Positions 17,772 through 27,741 of a stretch of DNA of 64,000 bases are shown piece after piece. A program made the position numbers and the translations under genes. This stretch comes from Rs1 sp029027825 (GTDB taxonomy: Bacteria > Pseudomonadota > Gammaproteobacteria > Pseudomonadales > Balneatricaceae), in assembly GCA_029027825.1 (NCBI GenBank), contig CP093399.1, positions 1,426,001 through 1,490,000 of the forward strand, in the 5' to 3' direction. The notes under the pieces are model-generated. The model saw only the letters and a list, made by a program, of their open reading frames with translations. It ran no database searches and was not told where the DNA came from. Every line of letters begins with the position of its first letter. Positions within the stretch are counted from its first letter, which is position 1.

Positions 17772-18920
17772 ATGCCAACTCCCCAGCAGCTCTACGATCG
17801 TGATATCGCCGAAAATGGCCATAGCCGTGACCCTTCCCAAACCGCTGCTATTGAAGCGCTAAATCAGCTGTATCTAGATATTACCCAGGGGAGCTTAAGG
17901 CCAAATTCGAGCCTCTATCTCTGGGGAAAAGTAGGCCGTGGTAAAACTTATCTAATGGACTGCTTTTATCAGGCGTTGGCTGGGCGTGCAAAACGATTGC
18001 ACTACTATCGCTTTATGCAGTATCTGCATCTTCGGCTTAAGCATCATCAGGGCAATCGAGACCCTCTAGTGTTGGTTGCTAAAGATCTACTGCGCGAGCA
18101 TAAAATACTCTGTTTAGATGAGTTTTTTGTCTCAGATATTGCCGATGCGATGTTGTTGGGTAGGTTAATGACAGTATTGTTTCAGCAGGGGTTAGTGCTG
18201 GTAACCACCTCCAATGTTGAGCCAAGTCAATTGTATAAAGATGGCTTACAGCGCGATCGGTTTCTGCCGGCGATTGCGATGTTTGAGCGCTCACTGCAAA
18301 TTATTAACCTGCAAGGTGCTGAAGATCATCGGCTGGCAAAAGCCGCAGGTTTCCCTCATTACTATGTGGATGATCGAGGCTGCCAACAACAGTCTCTAGA
18401 CGATAGTTTACTTTATCAGCGTTTTTTGAGTGACTCTCAAGGAGAGTCGATAGAGAAAAATATTGCATTGAGTATTGAATCACGACAGATAAATTGTCTA
18501 GCTAAAAGTGCCGGTCGATATTGTTTTAGCTTTCCACAGTTATTCATCGGCCCTAGAAGTGCAAATGATTACATAGCGTTAGGGGAGATAGTTGAATTCA
18601 TTTATCTGTTAGATGTGCCGCAAATGGGTGGACAGCTGAATGAGCGTAAAGTGGCAAGGGGCACAGAAGATACTTATAATATTAATCAAAAAGTAGCAGA
18701 TCGGCCATTTATTCTCGCCAAGGGCGATGATGAGGCGCGTCGTTTCATTAGCTTTATTGATGAAATGTACGATCAAAACAAACGGGTCATCATTGGTGCT
18801 CACTGTGAGCTAGCTAAGTTATATCTCGGTGGACGAGTAGTCTTCGAATTTGAGCGAACTTACAGCCGGATTATTGAAATGCAGGCGAGTACTTATCTGA
18901 AATCTAAATCAGCAGTGTAA
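17772..18920 (+). CDS. zapE: Cell division protein ZapE (AFG1-like ATPase)
   Basis: The 382-aa P-loop ATPase has YLWGKVGRGKTYLMDCFYQ around residues 49-67 (Walker A), LCLDEFFVSDIADAMLLGRL near 116 (Walker B) and the sensor VLVTTSN near 142, with the C-terminal AFG1 core (RRFISFIDEMYDQ near 324). In E. coli ZapE associates with the Z-ring and is needed under stress; the AFG1 family is also tied to protein quality control. Length and motifs are complete. It appears monocistronic. Confidence 0.93.
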   Translation: MPTPQQLYDRDIAENGHSRDPSQTAAIEALNQLYLDITQGSLRPNSSLYLWGKVGRGKTYLMDCFYQALAGRAKRLHYYRFMQYLHLRLKHHQGNRDPLVLVAKDLLREHKILCLDEFFVSDIADAMLLGRLMTVLFQQGLVLVTTSNVEPSQLYKDGLQRDRFLPAIAMFERSLQIINLQGAEDHRLAKAAGFPHYYVDDRGCQQQSLDDSLLYQRFLSDSQGESIEKNIALSIESRQINCLAKSAGRYCFSFPQLFIGPRSANDYIALGEIVEFIYLLDVPQMGGQLNERKVARGTEDTYNINQKVADRPFILAKGDDEARRFISFIDEMYDQNKRVIIGAHCELAKLYLGGRVVFEFERTYSRIIEMQASTYLKSKSAV

Positions 18921-19248
18921 GTTAGGAATATTTGAATAAGTCCCGAATATTTACTGTTGATTATAGTCTAAATCAGTGACTTGCATGCAGCGCTGTGGTT
19001 GAGTAATAGAGTTTCATACTGGGTGAGTGCTGTTCGTGCATATAAGCGTCTGCAAACGACACTAAGCGGATATATTAGAAACTATGGATTAAGCTTCGCT
19101 ATCCTAAGTGAGATGCCATGTGCGGGGCCGCATACAATGTGTTGCGGGAAATTAAGATTAGAGGCCCTGGGTCACCCGATTAGATGATGCGGTTCAGATT
19201 TGAACCCAAATGATTTTAATATACCAATAAGATGTAAATAGAAAAATA
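18921..19248. other. Non-coding gap
   Basis: About 330 bp lie between zapE and the convergent hypothetical gene. A 68-codon open frame at 18981-19187 has no ribosome-binding site or recognisable protein character. I see no other structure. Confidence 0.5.
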
Positions 19249-19785
19249 TTACAGATCTCCTTTAATAGATCTTTGTTGGTTTTTCAACAATAAAACATCA
19301 TAACTGGGCGATGTATATAGCAATATTGCACTTAGAATATGACTTTCATCTGACATGAGTTGTAGATAAATTGTATTTTTATCATACGCAATAAATGCTT
19401 TCTTATTTGGAAAAACATCAACAGCTTCAAATTCTTTCTGAGTCGAACGCGAAGAAGGGCTGCCATATTTATTAGATAGCCCTGTGGATAGACTAACAGC
19501 AACATCAACGGAAGGTATAATGGCAAATCTCAAAAACTTACCATCTACAAACATTGCACCTGCCTCTACTGCCTCACCACCAAACATAAAATCATCACAA
19601 CCATAATATTCTACACCAATCTGACCAGATTCAGACTTTTGTAGAGTACAAATATTGCTCGCGAAAATTTGATCTTTAGTCATTCCAAATTTTAGATTTT
19701 TATACCCATCAACAGCAGCCACTATTTGAGTTACGGACATCGAACATATAAATGCTGATAAAACAATATATTTACTAATTTTCAT
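19249..19785 (-). CDS. Secreted hypothetical protein
   Basis: I do not recognise this 178-aa protein. Residues 1-24 form a signal peptide (short basic start, hydrophobic core, AA-VDG cleavage region), so it is probably periplasmic. The mature part begins GYKNLKFGMTKDQI, a motif seen in small periplasmic proteins where a short GM(T/S) helix follows the first strand. Two cysteines (near residues 46 and 59) could form a disulfide. It has a purine-rich ribosome site (GGGAGG) before the ATG and stands alone in an AT-rich region with long gaps on both sides. Confidence 0.7.
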   Translation of the reverse strand: MKISKYIVLSAFICSMSVTQIVAAVDGYKNLKFGMTKDQIFASNICTLQKSESGQIGVEYYGCDDFMFGGEAVEAGAMFVDGKFLRFAIIPSVDVAVSLSTGLSNKYGSPSSRSTQKEFEAVDVFPNKKAFIAYDKNTIYLQLMSDESHILSAILLYTSPSYDVLLLKNQQRSIKGDL

Positions 19786-19802
19786 GGCTTGCTTCCCTCC
19801 TT

Positions 19803-20507
19803 AAAGTTTTTTAACTCTAAATATTTCTACTACAAAAGCGATAAACACCTAACGCTAAGGTGAGTGGTAAATCGTGTAGATTTAATGACAGCAACAGTTT
19901 GGTGTCAAGAGTATCAGAAACATACAGTTCGTAGTAAAAATACAGATAGGGTACAGCTGGTAGAGAGAGGGGGGTGATGAACGCTTGGCTAGGAGCCGCT
20001 GAATGTTTGTTTAAGCATATCTAATATCCGATTTTGGCCGTTAACTGCCTTCATCAAAACCTGATAATCTGATAACGTTTAAGAATTCTAGTCTGAAACT
20101 TCACTACTTAAAACATACCCAGCAATCAAGTTCGACTGAATCCAGTATGAAACTTTACTTTTTTATTCATGGTTTTGAATACCAGAAATCAGCACTTGTA
20201 GAGGTGTTCAGTATGAGTCTTTATTACTCGCACCACAGGCGGTTAGTGTCAGGCATGAAAAAGTCAATAAACCTGCTCAAGCTGCGACTTCAATGAATAT
20301 TATTGGCTCTTCTTTTTCTCGCAAAGCTTATTAATGGAATTCCTCTAATTAATAGAGAATCTTAGATTCAGCTATATTTAGAGATGATGGCTATCTTTCA
20401 ATTAATCCGCTTTGAAACAGTAGCTTATGGGACGGCTATGTTATGCTTAATATCATGTTATTTTACTTTTCCACTCAAAATGATTTGCCATAAAATAAGC
20501 GGTATAT
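19803..20507. other. Non-coding gap with a possible gene remnant
   Basis: Roughly 700 AT-rich bases separate the secreted protein gene from the channel gene. At about 20190-20335 one frame is open without a start codon and ends with a coding-like stretch SMNIIGSSFSRKAY before TAA, which may be the tail of a decayed gene. Nothing else is recognisable. Confidence 0.35.
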
Positions 20508-21455
20508 ATGAATATCACTCGAAAACGAATTGCTCAGATATTAGAGTCTTCTACGCCTAAAGATAAAGTAGGGTGGTTTTTCGACCTTTTTTTGGTCACT
20601 TTAATTATGATAAATGTCATTGCTATAGTGTTGGCATCAGTGGCTTCAATTGAGGCGAAGTACGCTAAAGAGTTTCATTGGCTAGAGATTTTTTCTGTCA
20701 TCGTTTTTAGTATTGAATATGCAGCCAGATTATGGTCATGTGTCGATGTGGGAAAAATTAATTGGCGCAGTCCAATAAAAGGCCGTTTACGGTATCTATT
20801 ATCACCTGCTGCCGTCATTGATTTAATTGCAATACTGCCATTCTATTTGTCTTTTTTGGTCGCTATAGATTTGCGTTTTTTACGCGTGATTAGGCTACTT
20901 CGTATTTTTAAGTTGACGCGGTATTCCGCGGCAATGCAAGTATTGTTGGATGTGTTAGCAGAGGAGGGGCGGATTGTTTTCGCGGCATTTTTTCTGTTGT
21001 TTATATTATTAATGCTCGCCTCCAGCGGTATTTATTTGATCGAGCATGATATACAACCAGAAGCTTTTGGTAGTATTCCAGCGGCAATGTGGTGGGCGAT
21101 GGCTACCCTCACTACAGTGGGTTACGGTGATATAGTACCTGTAACCGGCTGGGGGAAATTTTTTGGTGGTTGTATTTCAGTCATTGGCATGGGGATGGTT
21201 GCGCTCCCCGCAGGAATCTTAGCGTCAGGATTTTCAGATCAGCTGCATCGAAGACGTGAACAGTATAGCGCCAAACTTAATGAGATTATGGAAGACGGTG
21301 TTGTTTCCGGAAAAGAAAAAAGTGAATTGGATAGCTTGCGTGAGTCTTTAGATCTTGATCCTGCAGATGCGGATAGATTATTTAAGGCCTACCAGCGCGA
21401 GATTAATAAAATGAATACTGTCTGTCCATATTGCTCTGAAGTCGATAAAGAGTAG
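20508..21455 (+). CDS. Voltage-gated potassium channel (Kv-type ion transporter)
   Basis: The 315-aa membrane protein has six transmembrane segments. The fourth, RFLRVIRLLRIFKLTRY near residue 123, carries regularly spaced arginines typical of a voltage sensor. The pore loop has TLTTVGYGD near 203, the potassium selectivity filter. The C-terminus is cytoplasmic, helical and charged, ending in a CPYC pair near residue 308 that might bind a metal. Length matches bacterial KvAP-like channels. It stands alone with an ATG start preceded by AT-rich DNA. Confidence 0.92.
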   Translation: MNITRKRIAQILESSTPKDKVGWFFDLFLVTLIMINVIAIVLASVASIEAKYAKEFHWLEIFSVIVFSIEYAARLWSCVDVGKINWRSPIKGRLRYLLSPAAVIDLIAILPFYLSFLVAIDLRFLRVIRLLRIFKLTRYSAAMQVLLDVLAEEGRIVFAAFFLLFILLMLASSGIYLIEHDIQPEAFGSIPAAMWWAMATLTTVGYGDIVPVTGWGKFFGGCISVIGMGMVALPAGILASGFSDQLHRRREQYSAKLNEIMEDGVVSGKEKSELDSLRESLDLDPADADRLFKAYQREINKMNTVCPYCSEVDKE

Positions 21456-21503
21456 GTAACTAAAGTCATCGCTCTTAAACGGTCCCTCTTAGATCTGCAT
21501 ATA

Positions 21504-21551
21504 CAACCAATATCCTACACTCTAGATTCACTTTGGCGTCACGGATTCAGG
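21504..21551. repeat. Right-half remnant of the CCTGAATC miniature family
   Basis: CAACCAATATCCTACACTCT and TTGGCGTCACGGATTCAGG match the right end of the full copies at 25345-25505 and 43584-43793. The left half is absent. Confidence 0.6.
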
Positions 21552-21822
21552 TTTTAATTACTATCGCTACGTCTGGGTTTTGAAATATAAGTTGAGTAAC
21601 CAATATCGACAAACTCTCAAAATAATCCTCCAACTTTTTATCTGCACCTTTTCGTGCTGATTTTACTGATAACAATAGAAAAATTATATTATATCTAGCT
21701 GTAACTTGGCAATTACACTGTCTCTGAACTAATCTTTATAGAGTAGTAAACAGCTGATTATAATCTTTCAAAATCAAGGTATAAGCGCATCACAATGTAA
21801 TATTTATTGGGTAGGTGTTTTA

Positions 21823-22533
21823 ATGAAATTCGCAGTGAATTTTTCTCTCTTAATAGGGTTGAGTGTAACCTCCTTACAAGTTTCATCGCAGATCTTTACA
21901 ATATCATACATAGACAATGATTTACTGGCACCGGTCAGTAAAACAATATTGCTAGAGGCTTATAAAAAAATCGGAATAGATCTGAAATTTATAGCATACC
22001 CAAACCTTAGAGCTTTAAAGATTGCTAATAATGGAGAAGTTGATGGAGAGCTGCAGCGCATTGGTGGCTTGACTAGCGATTATCCTAATCTTATTCAAGT
22101 GCCGCAAGCGATCCAAAAAATTGCCTGGCATACTTTTGCCAAAGAGCTCGCTATAGAGATCATGGGTTGGCAGAGCTTGACTGATTTTACGATAGTGATG
22201 CCTACAGGTAGTTCGTATACGAAAAAAATGACGAGTGGCATGGAAGTCTATTATGTCGATGATCAAAAAAGTTTGTTTACCATGCTCAATAAAGGGCGAG
22301 CGGAAGTGGCTGTAGCTAGTATTACTGCGGGGTTGAGCTATCTTGAAAAATCGGAAAATAGCAGTATAAAGGCTAGCTATCAACCTGTGGGAGAAAAGTC
22401 ACTATTTCATTATTTGCACGTAAAGCATAAAAATATGGTGCCTAAAATCAACCAAATTCTGCAGCAGATGCAAGCCTATGGCAGAATTAATCAAATTCGT
22501 CGGCAATATCTTTCAGCATTAAGAAAAGATTAA
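21823..22533 (+). CDS. Periplasmic solute-binding-like protein (family 3)
   Basis: The 236-aa protein starts with a signal peptide (residues 1-22) and then follows the family-3 bacterial solute-binding fold: SKTILLEAYKKIGIDLKFIAYPNLRAL near residue 39, GEVDGELQRIGG near 72 and the domain-2 segment KGRAEVAVASI near 159. No ABC permease genes adjoin it, so it is probably an orphan sensor or binding protein rather than part of a transporter. It converges on a GGDEF-EAL gene; such orphans are often found beside diguanylate cyclases, but a link here is inference. Confidence 0.75.
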   Translation: MKFAVNFSLLIGLSVTSLQVSSQIFTISYIDNDLLAPVSKTILLEAYKKIGIDLKFIAYPNLRALKIANNGEVDGELQRIGGLTSDYPNLIQVPQAIQKIAWHTFAKELAIEIMGWQSLTDFTIVMPTGSSYTKKMTSGMEVYYVDDQKSLFTMLNKGRAEVAVASITAGLSYLEKSENSSIKASYQPVGEKSLFHYLHVKHKNMVPKINQILQQMQAYGRINQIRRQYLSALRKD

Positions 22534-22595
22534 GCGCTCATATTGAACATTCGCACTAAAATTTAGAGGATGTAATTTAACCAGTGATGGCCTCT

Positions 22596-24890
22596 TTATT
22601 GTATAGATTCAGAGAGCAGAAGCTCAAATTTATCTTGTGACAGTGGTCTGTGTAAATAAAACCCTTGACCAAAATCACAGCCCGCTCTGGTCAGTAATTT
22701 TAATTGTTGTTCTGTTTCCACTCCTTCTGCTATGACAGATATTTTCAATTTTTTCGCCATTACAATAATGGCTTCACATAGGGCCATATCATCATTCGTT
22801 TCTGACATGTTTTGTACAAATGATTTATCAATTTTAATATAATCTATTTGAAACTCTTTTAAATAGGAGAACGAGGAATATCCGGATCCAAAATCATCTA
22901 TTGAAATTGAGATACCTTTTTTCCGTATATCATCAATTACTGCAGCTGCCTCCATTTTATTCTCCATTACTAAGTCTTCAGTAATTTCAAGGCCGATTGC
23001 CTCAGGCGGAATACCTTTCTTCTTTAATGCATCTACCCAGTGCTTAACTTGTCTACCTTTGTTTTGATACTGTAAAGGTGATGTGTTGATATTAATTTGT
23101 AAATTGATACTATATTTTAATCGCCAATATTGAACTTGAGTTGATACTTCTTCAAATAGCCAGTCACTGATATCTGATATTAGTCCGGTGTCTTCTGCTA
23201 AAGCTATAAAGTCAAGAGGAGAAATAAGACCTTTTGTAGGATGAGTCCAGCGTATCAATGCCTCTGCTTTAGTCACTTCGAAATTTATAAGATTTATGAT
23301 GGGTTGGTAATCTATATAGAATTGCTTTTCTTTAATCGCAATATGTAAATCTTGTATTAATTCCATACGCTTAAGATAAGCTGCGTATATATCTTCATTA
23401 AAAAAGTAGACATTATTACAGCCTTTGCTCTTAGCAACGTACATCGCCTGATCTGCGTTTCTTAGTAAACTTTGAATGTTTTGCGCATCATCTGGATAAT
23501 TAGCAATACCAATACTAGCAGTGCAGTATACTTTTTCATTTTTAAGATAATATGGCTTAGCTAAAGTGCTTAGTAATTTTTCGCCGATTGAGTCTACATG
23601 GTGCTTATTTGTGATCTCTGGCATTATAACAACGAATTCATCTCCACCTAAGCGGAAAGCAGTATCGATTGGACGAATACAATTTCGAATGCGTTTTGAA
23701 CACTCAACTAATATGAAATCTCCAGCTTCATGACCAAAGCTATCATTAATTTCTTTAAAATTGTCTAAATCGAGTATTGCTAATGAAATAGTGTTGTCTT
23801 CACGACAATAATCGCTTATCGCAGAATTTAGCTTTTCACGTAGCATATTACGGTTAGGCAGATTAGTTAAACTATCAAAATGGGCCTGCTTCCAAATAAT
23901 GTTATCTGCTTGTTGTCGCTCTATTGCTATTCGAGCGAGGTTGGTGAACTGCGCTACTAACAAGTGTTCCTTATCGGAAGTTTGGGTTTTTTGGGAGTAG
24001 TACACGGCGAAAGTGCCCAGTACTTTCCCTTCAGATTTGGTAATAGGTTCAGACCAACAAGTATTAAGTCCTGCCTGTGATGCTAAAGGAGCCCATGCAG
24101 ACCAATAGGGGTGAGTTTGAATGTCATCGACCACGGTACGTTGGCCTGTGAATGCAGCATGGCCACACGATCCTACCCCTAAGCCAATGCTAACGCCTTC
24201 AATAGCATCGTTATAAAATTTCGGTAAACTTGGCGCGGCCCCAACTGTTAGTTTCTTTCCTGTATCGTCAAGTAGTAAAATACTGCACATTGAATCAGGT
24301 AGCTCTTTTTCAACACTGGTAACAATTTTGCTTAATATCGTCGTTAGGTTAGTAGAGCTTGCGATAAGCTCCAATATATCGTTACGAATTTTATTGACTG
24401 TATTGTGTCTAGTGAGGATTTTATTTCTATCCTCAAGGTATTTTGAAAAGATTAACGAAAAGATATTTGTCAGGAATAGCGAGGCCAGGATTCTTGCTAA
24501 CTCAGTATTAGTAATTTCATGGTATATAACCAATAAACAAAAGGAAATCGCTAGTAAGTTTAAGATGCTAGCGACAATGGGTGACAATAAATAAAACGAT
24601 ACAACGATCATAGGGTATAGCCAATAAATAGCGCTGTGACCCTTTAGGAAGATGACAAATGAAACAGTGAGAAGCATTAGTGCGCCTAACAACGTACCAT
24701 AGACTGTTGTTGTTCTTGATCTATAAACGCCAATAAAAATACCAATTAAAATAGTTAAGGCAATTAAATCAACCCAAAACTGCACTTGATCATGATATAT
24801 CAAAGAAAGTAATATAAAGGGGATTATAGTTAAAATGCATACTGCAACTACAATCAGTAATAATTTCTCTTTTAGTCTACGTTCAATCAT
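22596..24890 (-). CDS. Membrane GAF-GGDEF-EAL c-di-GMP signalling protein
   Basis: The 764-aa protein has about five or six membrane helices (residues 8-150), a GAF domain (about 170-320), a GGDEF domain (about 335-490) with the intact site RLGGDEFVV, and an EAL domain (about 510-760) with KAEALIRW, EITEDLV, IDDFGSGYSS and EGVETEQQ. Both catalytic signatures look complete, so it could make and break c-di-GMP at the inner membrane; the net activity cannot be read. The GAF domain may sense a small ligand. It is monocistronic and converges on the solute-binding-like gene. Confidence 0.93.
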   Translation of the reverse strand: MIERRLKEKLLLIVVAVCILTIIPFILLSLIYHDQVQFWVDLIALTILIGIFIGVYRSRTTTVYGTLLGALMLLTVSFVIFLKGHSAIYWLYPMIVVSFYLLSPIVASILNLLAISFCLLVIYHEITNTELARILASLFLTNIFSLIFSKYLEDRNKILTRHNTVNKIRNDILELIASSTNLTTILSKIVTSVEKELPDSMCSILLLDDTGKKLTVGAAPSLPKFYNDAIEGVSIGLGVGSCGHAAFTGQRTVVDDIQTHPYWSAWAPLASQAGLNTCWSEPITKSEGKVLGTFAVYYSQKTQTSDKEHLLVAQFTNLARIAIERQQADNIIWKQAHFDSLTNLPNRNMLREKLNSAISDYCREDNTISLAILDLDNFKEINDSFGHEAGDFILVECSKRIRNCIRPIDTAFRLGGDEFVVIMPEITNKHHVDSIGEKLLSTLAKPYYLKNEKVYCTASIGIANYPDDAQNIQSLLRNADQAMYVAKSKGCNNVYFFNEDIYAAYLKRMELIQDLHIAIKEKQFYIDYQPIINLINFEVTKAEALIRWTHPTKGLISPLDFIALAEDTGLISDISDWLFEEVSTQVQYWRLKYSINLQININTSPLQYQNKGRQVKHWVDALKKKGIPPEAIGLEITEDLVMENKMEAAAVIDDIRKKGISISIDDFGSGYSSFSYLKEFQIDYIKIDKSFVQNMSETNDDMALCEAIIVMAKKLKISVIAEGVETEQQLKLLTRAGCDFGQGFYLHRPLSQDKFELLLSESIQ

Positions 24891-25052
24891 AGTTTACTCT
24901 GTATATGCTAATGGCTAACGAGATTAGCTAGTTTAAATATAAAAAGCAGAAGACTGTTATTTTACAAATATGTATCTAATTAGTTGTTGCTGGATTTAAG
25001 TATTTTTTTATTGCTACCTTACAGTATCATCCTGATATTCTAGCTCGGTCCT

Positions 25053-25090
25053 TGACCGTATGGAAACGTAAACGTACATTATAGTTTTTA
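25053..25090 (+). promoter_or_regulatory. Possible MerR-type promoter with an ACGTAAACGT core
   Basis: TTGACC followed by GTATGGAAACGTAAACG and TACATTATAG resembles a promoter overlapped by an ACGTAAACGT site like the palindrome upstream of liuR at 35199. No gene follows on the plus strand, so it may be a relic or control a small RNA. Confidence 0.3.
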
Positions 25091-25344
25091 TGGGTTTTAT
25101 GGACTTTATGTTCATAAATACTACCACTCCTACAGTAAATGTTCATAGAACTTTGTTATATATATAAATACTTGATGATATTTAACTAATAACTGTTTTG
25201 GCTAATTGACTGATTTATATTCACGATGCTGTTTATGCAGGTAAAGAATACTAGGAGTCTATAAAGTATTAATACTCGAAGCCGGCTGATAATGGTGAGC
25301 CTTGCCCAATAGCTTAGGCGTTTTGAGACAGATGTAATAATTAT

Positions 25345-25505
25345 CCTGAATCAGTGACTTCACTGCACCACATAGCGCAAGCTCTTGATTCCACAGCGGT
25401 TAGAAAAATACCCGCCTGAACCTACGGGTGCAGCTAAGATTTTTCAATTCCACAGTAGAACCAATATCTTACACTCTGTATTCACTTTGAAGTCACGGAT
25501 TCAGG
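25345..25505. mobile_element. Miniature element, CCTGAATC family, 161-bp copy
   Basis: It begins CCTGAATCAGTGACTTCA and ends TGAAGTCACGGATTCAGG, forming an 18-bp imperfect terminal inverted repeat. It is flanked by ATTAT at 25340-25344 and 25506-25510, a clean 5-bp target duplication. The interior, from CTGCACCACATAGCGCAAGC to CCAATATCTTACACTCTG, is shared with copies at 43.6, 47.4 and 60.0 kb. There is no coding capacity. Confidence 0.85.
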
Positions 25506-25860
25506 ATTATATTAGACTAATAACGTGCTCTTTATCACTAATCTGACTAAATTATATTTTCATGGTTTTCACAATCGTAAGAAGGAATATGGATATATTT
25601 AATTCATGATTAGTGTGCCGTTATATCAAGTAGTTTTGGCCATAGTAAGACTTTTAGAGCAGCCATAGATTTAACTGCAAAATATTATTACTGTTTTTTG
25701 TCTGTATAAGCAGTATTATTTTTTATTTTGTTAATATTATGTAAATCTAATGTTTCATTATTGTTCGGTATAGCTAACCAATATATCCAGTAGCTTAGAT
25801 CTCTAATAATTAAATAACTCTGCTTGATAGTTTGAGTTTGAGGAAAATGTCGAGTTCGAA

Positions 25861-25916
25861 GCTAAAAGCTAAAAGCTAAAAGCTAAAAGTTAAAAGTTAA
25901 AAGCTAAAAGTTAAAA
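25861..25916. repeat. Tandem 7-bp repeat, eight copies
   Basis: Eight consecutive heptamers of GCTAAAA or GTTAAAA lie directly after the stop codon of the minus-strand acyl-CoA synthetase gene. Being 7 bp and non-coding, it could vary in length by replication slippage and alter the 3' end of the liu transcript. Confidence 0.9.
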
Positions 25917-25918
25917 AC

Positions 25919-27604
25919 TCAAAGATTGGATTCAAGATATTGTTTAACAGCTATTTCGCGAAGCACAAATTTCTGTACTTTTCCGGTGACTGTTAAAGGA
26001 TATTTTTTAACAAAATTTATATATCGTGGGATTTTGAAATGGCTAATTTTACCTCGACAATATTCTTGTATTTGCTCGCTAGATAGTGCGTTGGAGGATG
26101 GGGATAGTATTATCCACGCGACTAATTCTTCACCATATTTATCATTGGGAATGCCAACAACTTGCACATCACTAATGTCGGGGTGAGTGTATAAAAAATC
26201 TTCAATTTCCTTAGGGTAAATATTCTCTCCGCCGCGAATCACCATGTCTTTAATACGCCCGACAATACAAATGTATCCCTGATCATCCATCCTCGCTAAG
26301 TCGCCAGTACGCATCCAGCCACCCTCTTGAATTGCCTCGTCAGTGGCCGCTTGGTTTTGCCAATAACCCAACATGACAGAGTAGCCTTTAGTACATAATT
26401 CTCCAGTTTGATTTCTGGAGACAATATCTGCGGTGAGAGGATCTATTATTTTATGCTCAAGGTGTGGCTGAGTGCGACCTACGGTACTGACTCTTTTATC
26501 AAAAGGGTCGTTATAGGCCGTTTGAGTTGAAACAGGACTCGTTTCGGTCATACCGTATGCTATTTGTAATTCAGTGATATGCATCTTGTTATTGACCGCT
26601 TGCATAATAGCAGCGGGGCATATAGAGCCCGCCATTATCCCAGTTCTCAAGCTACTGAGGTCAAAATTGGAGAACTCAGGGTGTTCAAGCATACTGATAA
26701 ACATAGTAGGGACGCTATATAAAGCGGTCGCTTGATGATCATCAACGGCTTGTAATACTGCTTTAGCATCAAAGGAAAAACTAGGATAAATCATAGTTGC
26801 GCCATGGCTAACGCAGCCTAAATTACCCATTACCATGCCAAAGCAATGGTAGAGGGGCACTGGAATAATCAGTCGGTCTGCAGCGGTGAATTGCATGCTT
26901 TGCGCAACAAAGTAGCCGTTATTGATAATGTTGGCGTGTGATAAAGTCACCCCTTTGGCTGAGCCTGTGGTTCCTGAGGTATATTGAATATTAATAGGGT
27001 CGTTAAAATCTAAGCTTTTCTGTAAGTCAGCTAATAGTCGGTCATTGATAGCAGTGCCTTGCGTATAAAAATCACTCCAGTTCAAAAGTCCTGCAATATC
27101 TGTGTTGGCCAAGTTAATTACCGTTTTAAGCTCAGGTACAGTCTCAGCTTTTAAAGCGCCGGGGGTACAAGTAGCTAACTCTGGTGCCACAGTCTGTAGG
27201 ATGTTTATAAAATTAGACTGTTTGAATTGATCGGCCATCACGAGGCAGCTAATGCCTGACTGTTGCAAAGTGTATTCAAGCTCGAAAGATTGGTAAGCTG
27301 GATTAACATTTACTAAAATAGCGCCGATTTTAGCCGTTGCGAATTGACACAGCACCCATTCAACACAGTTAGGTGCCCAAATTCCAACACGCTGACCCTT
27401 CATTATACCAAGACTGATAAAAGCTTTGGCAACCTGATTAATCTGCTTTTGAAACTCTTTATAACTGTAGTGGATATGTTGTTCTACTACGATTAAAGCA
27501 TCATTATCAGGAAAACGGGCGCAAGTTTGATCGAGAAGATCACCAATGGTGATTTCCATTAAAGGGGTAGTGGTAGCGCCTTTAGAGTAGCTAAGTAACG
27601 ACAT
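25919..27604 (-). CDS. AMP-binding acyl-CoA synthetase of the liu operon
   Basis: The 561-aa adenylate-forming enzyme activates a carboxylic acid to its CoA thioester. The P-loop-like YTSGTTGSAKGVTLSH is near residue 210, the AMP-binding YGMTETSPVS near 350, GWMRTGDLARMDDQGY near 425 and the catalytic lysine region PLTVTGKVQKF near 540. It follows liuE by about 135 bp on the same strand, so the substrate may be isovalerate, acetoacetate or a medium-chain acid feeding this operon; the choice among these is inference. Length is standard for the family. Confidence 0.9.
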   Translation of the reverse strand: MSLLSYSKGATTTPLMEITIGDLLDQTCARFPDNDALIVVEQHIHYSYKEFQKQINQVAKAFISLGIMKGQRVGIWAPNCVEWVLCQFATAKIGAILVNVNPAYQSFELEYTLQQSGISCLVMADQFKQSNFINILQTVAPELATCTPGALKAETVPELKTVINLANTDIAGLLNWSDFYTQGTAINDRLLADLQKSLDFNDPINIQYTSGTTGSAKGVTLSHANIINNGYFVAQSMQFTAADRLIIPVPLYHCFGMVMGNLGCVSHGATMIYPSFSFDAKAVLQAVDDHQATALYSVPTMFISMLEHPEFSNFDLSSLRTGIMAGSICPAAIMQAVNNKMHITELQIAYGMTETSPVSTQTAYNDPFDKRVSTVGRTQPHLEHKIIDPLTADIVSRNQTGELCTKGYSVMLGYWQNQAATDEAIQEGGWMRTGDLARMDDQGYICIVGRIKDMVIRGGENIYPKEIEDFLYTHPDISDVQVVGIPNDKYGEELVAWIILSPSSNALSSEQIQEYCRGKISHFKIPRYINFVKKYPLTVTGKVQKFVLREIAVKQYLESNL

Positions 27605-27741
27605 AAAAATCCAATTATTGTTGTTTTTGTTTTTGTGTAAAAAATTACTAAAAAAATAGTGGTCAGTTATTAAAATTCCAGAAGCACCAAACTAGCCGCA
27701 GCTGCCAGCGGCGCCCGGTTTAACTATTGATGCAGAGAAAA

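Larger units (their letters stand above)
24891..25918. other. 1-kb non-coding region
   Basis: No gene is seen between the GGDEF-EAL gene and the acyl-CoA synthetase. The stretch is AT-rich and holds a MerR-like site, a full miniature element (25345-25505) and a 7-bp tandem repeat (25861-25916), listed separately. Confidence 0.6.

Noticed and set aside
18981..19187. 68-codon open frame after zapE
   Set aside because: No ribosome-binding site, no recognisable protein features, and likely chance.
20190..20335. Possible gene between the secreted protein and channel genes
   Set aside because: The frame lacks a start codon and has an upstream stop; kept only as a possible remnant in the gap note.
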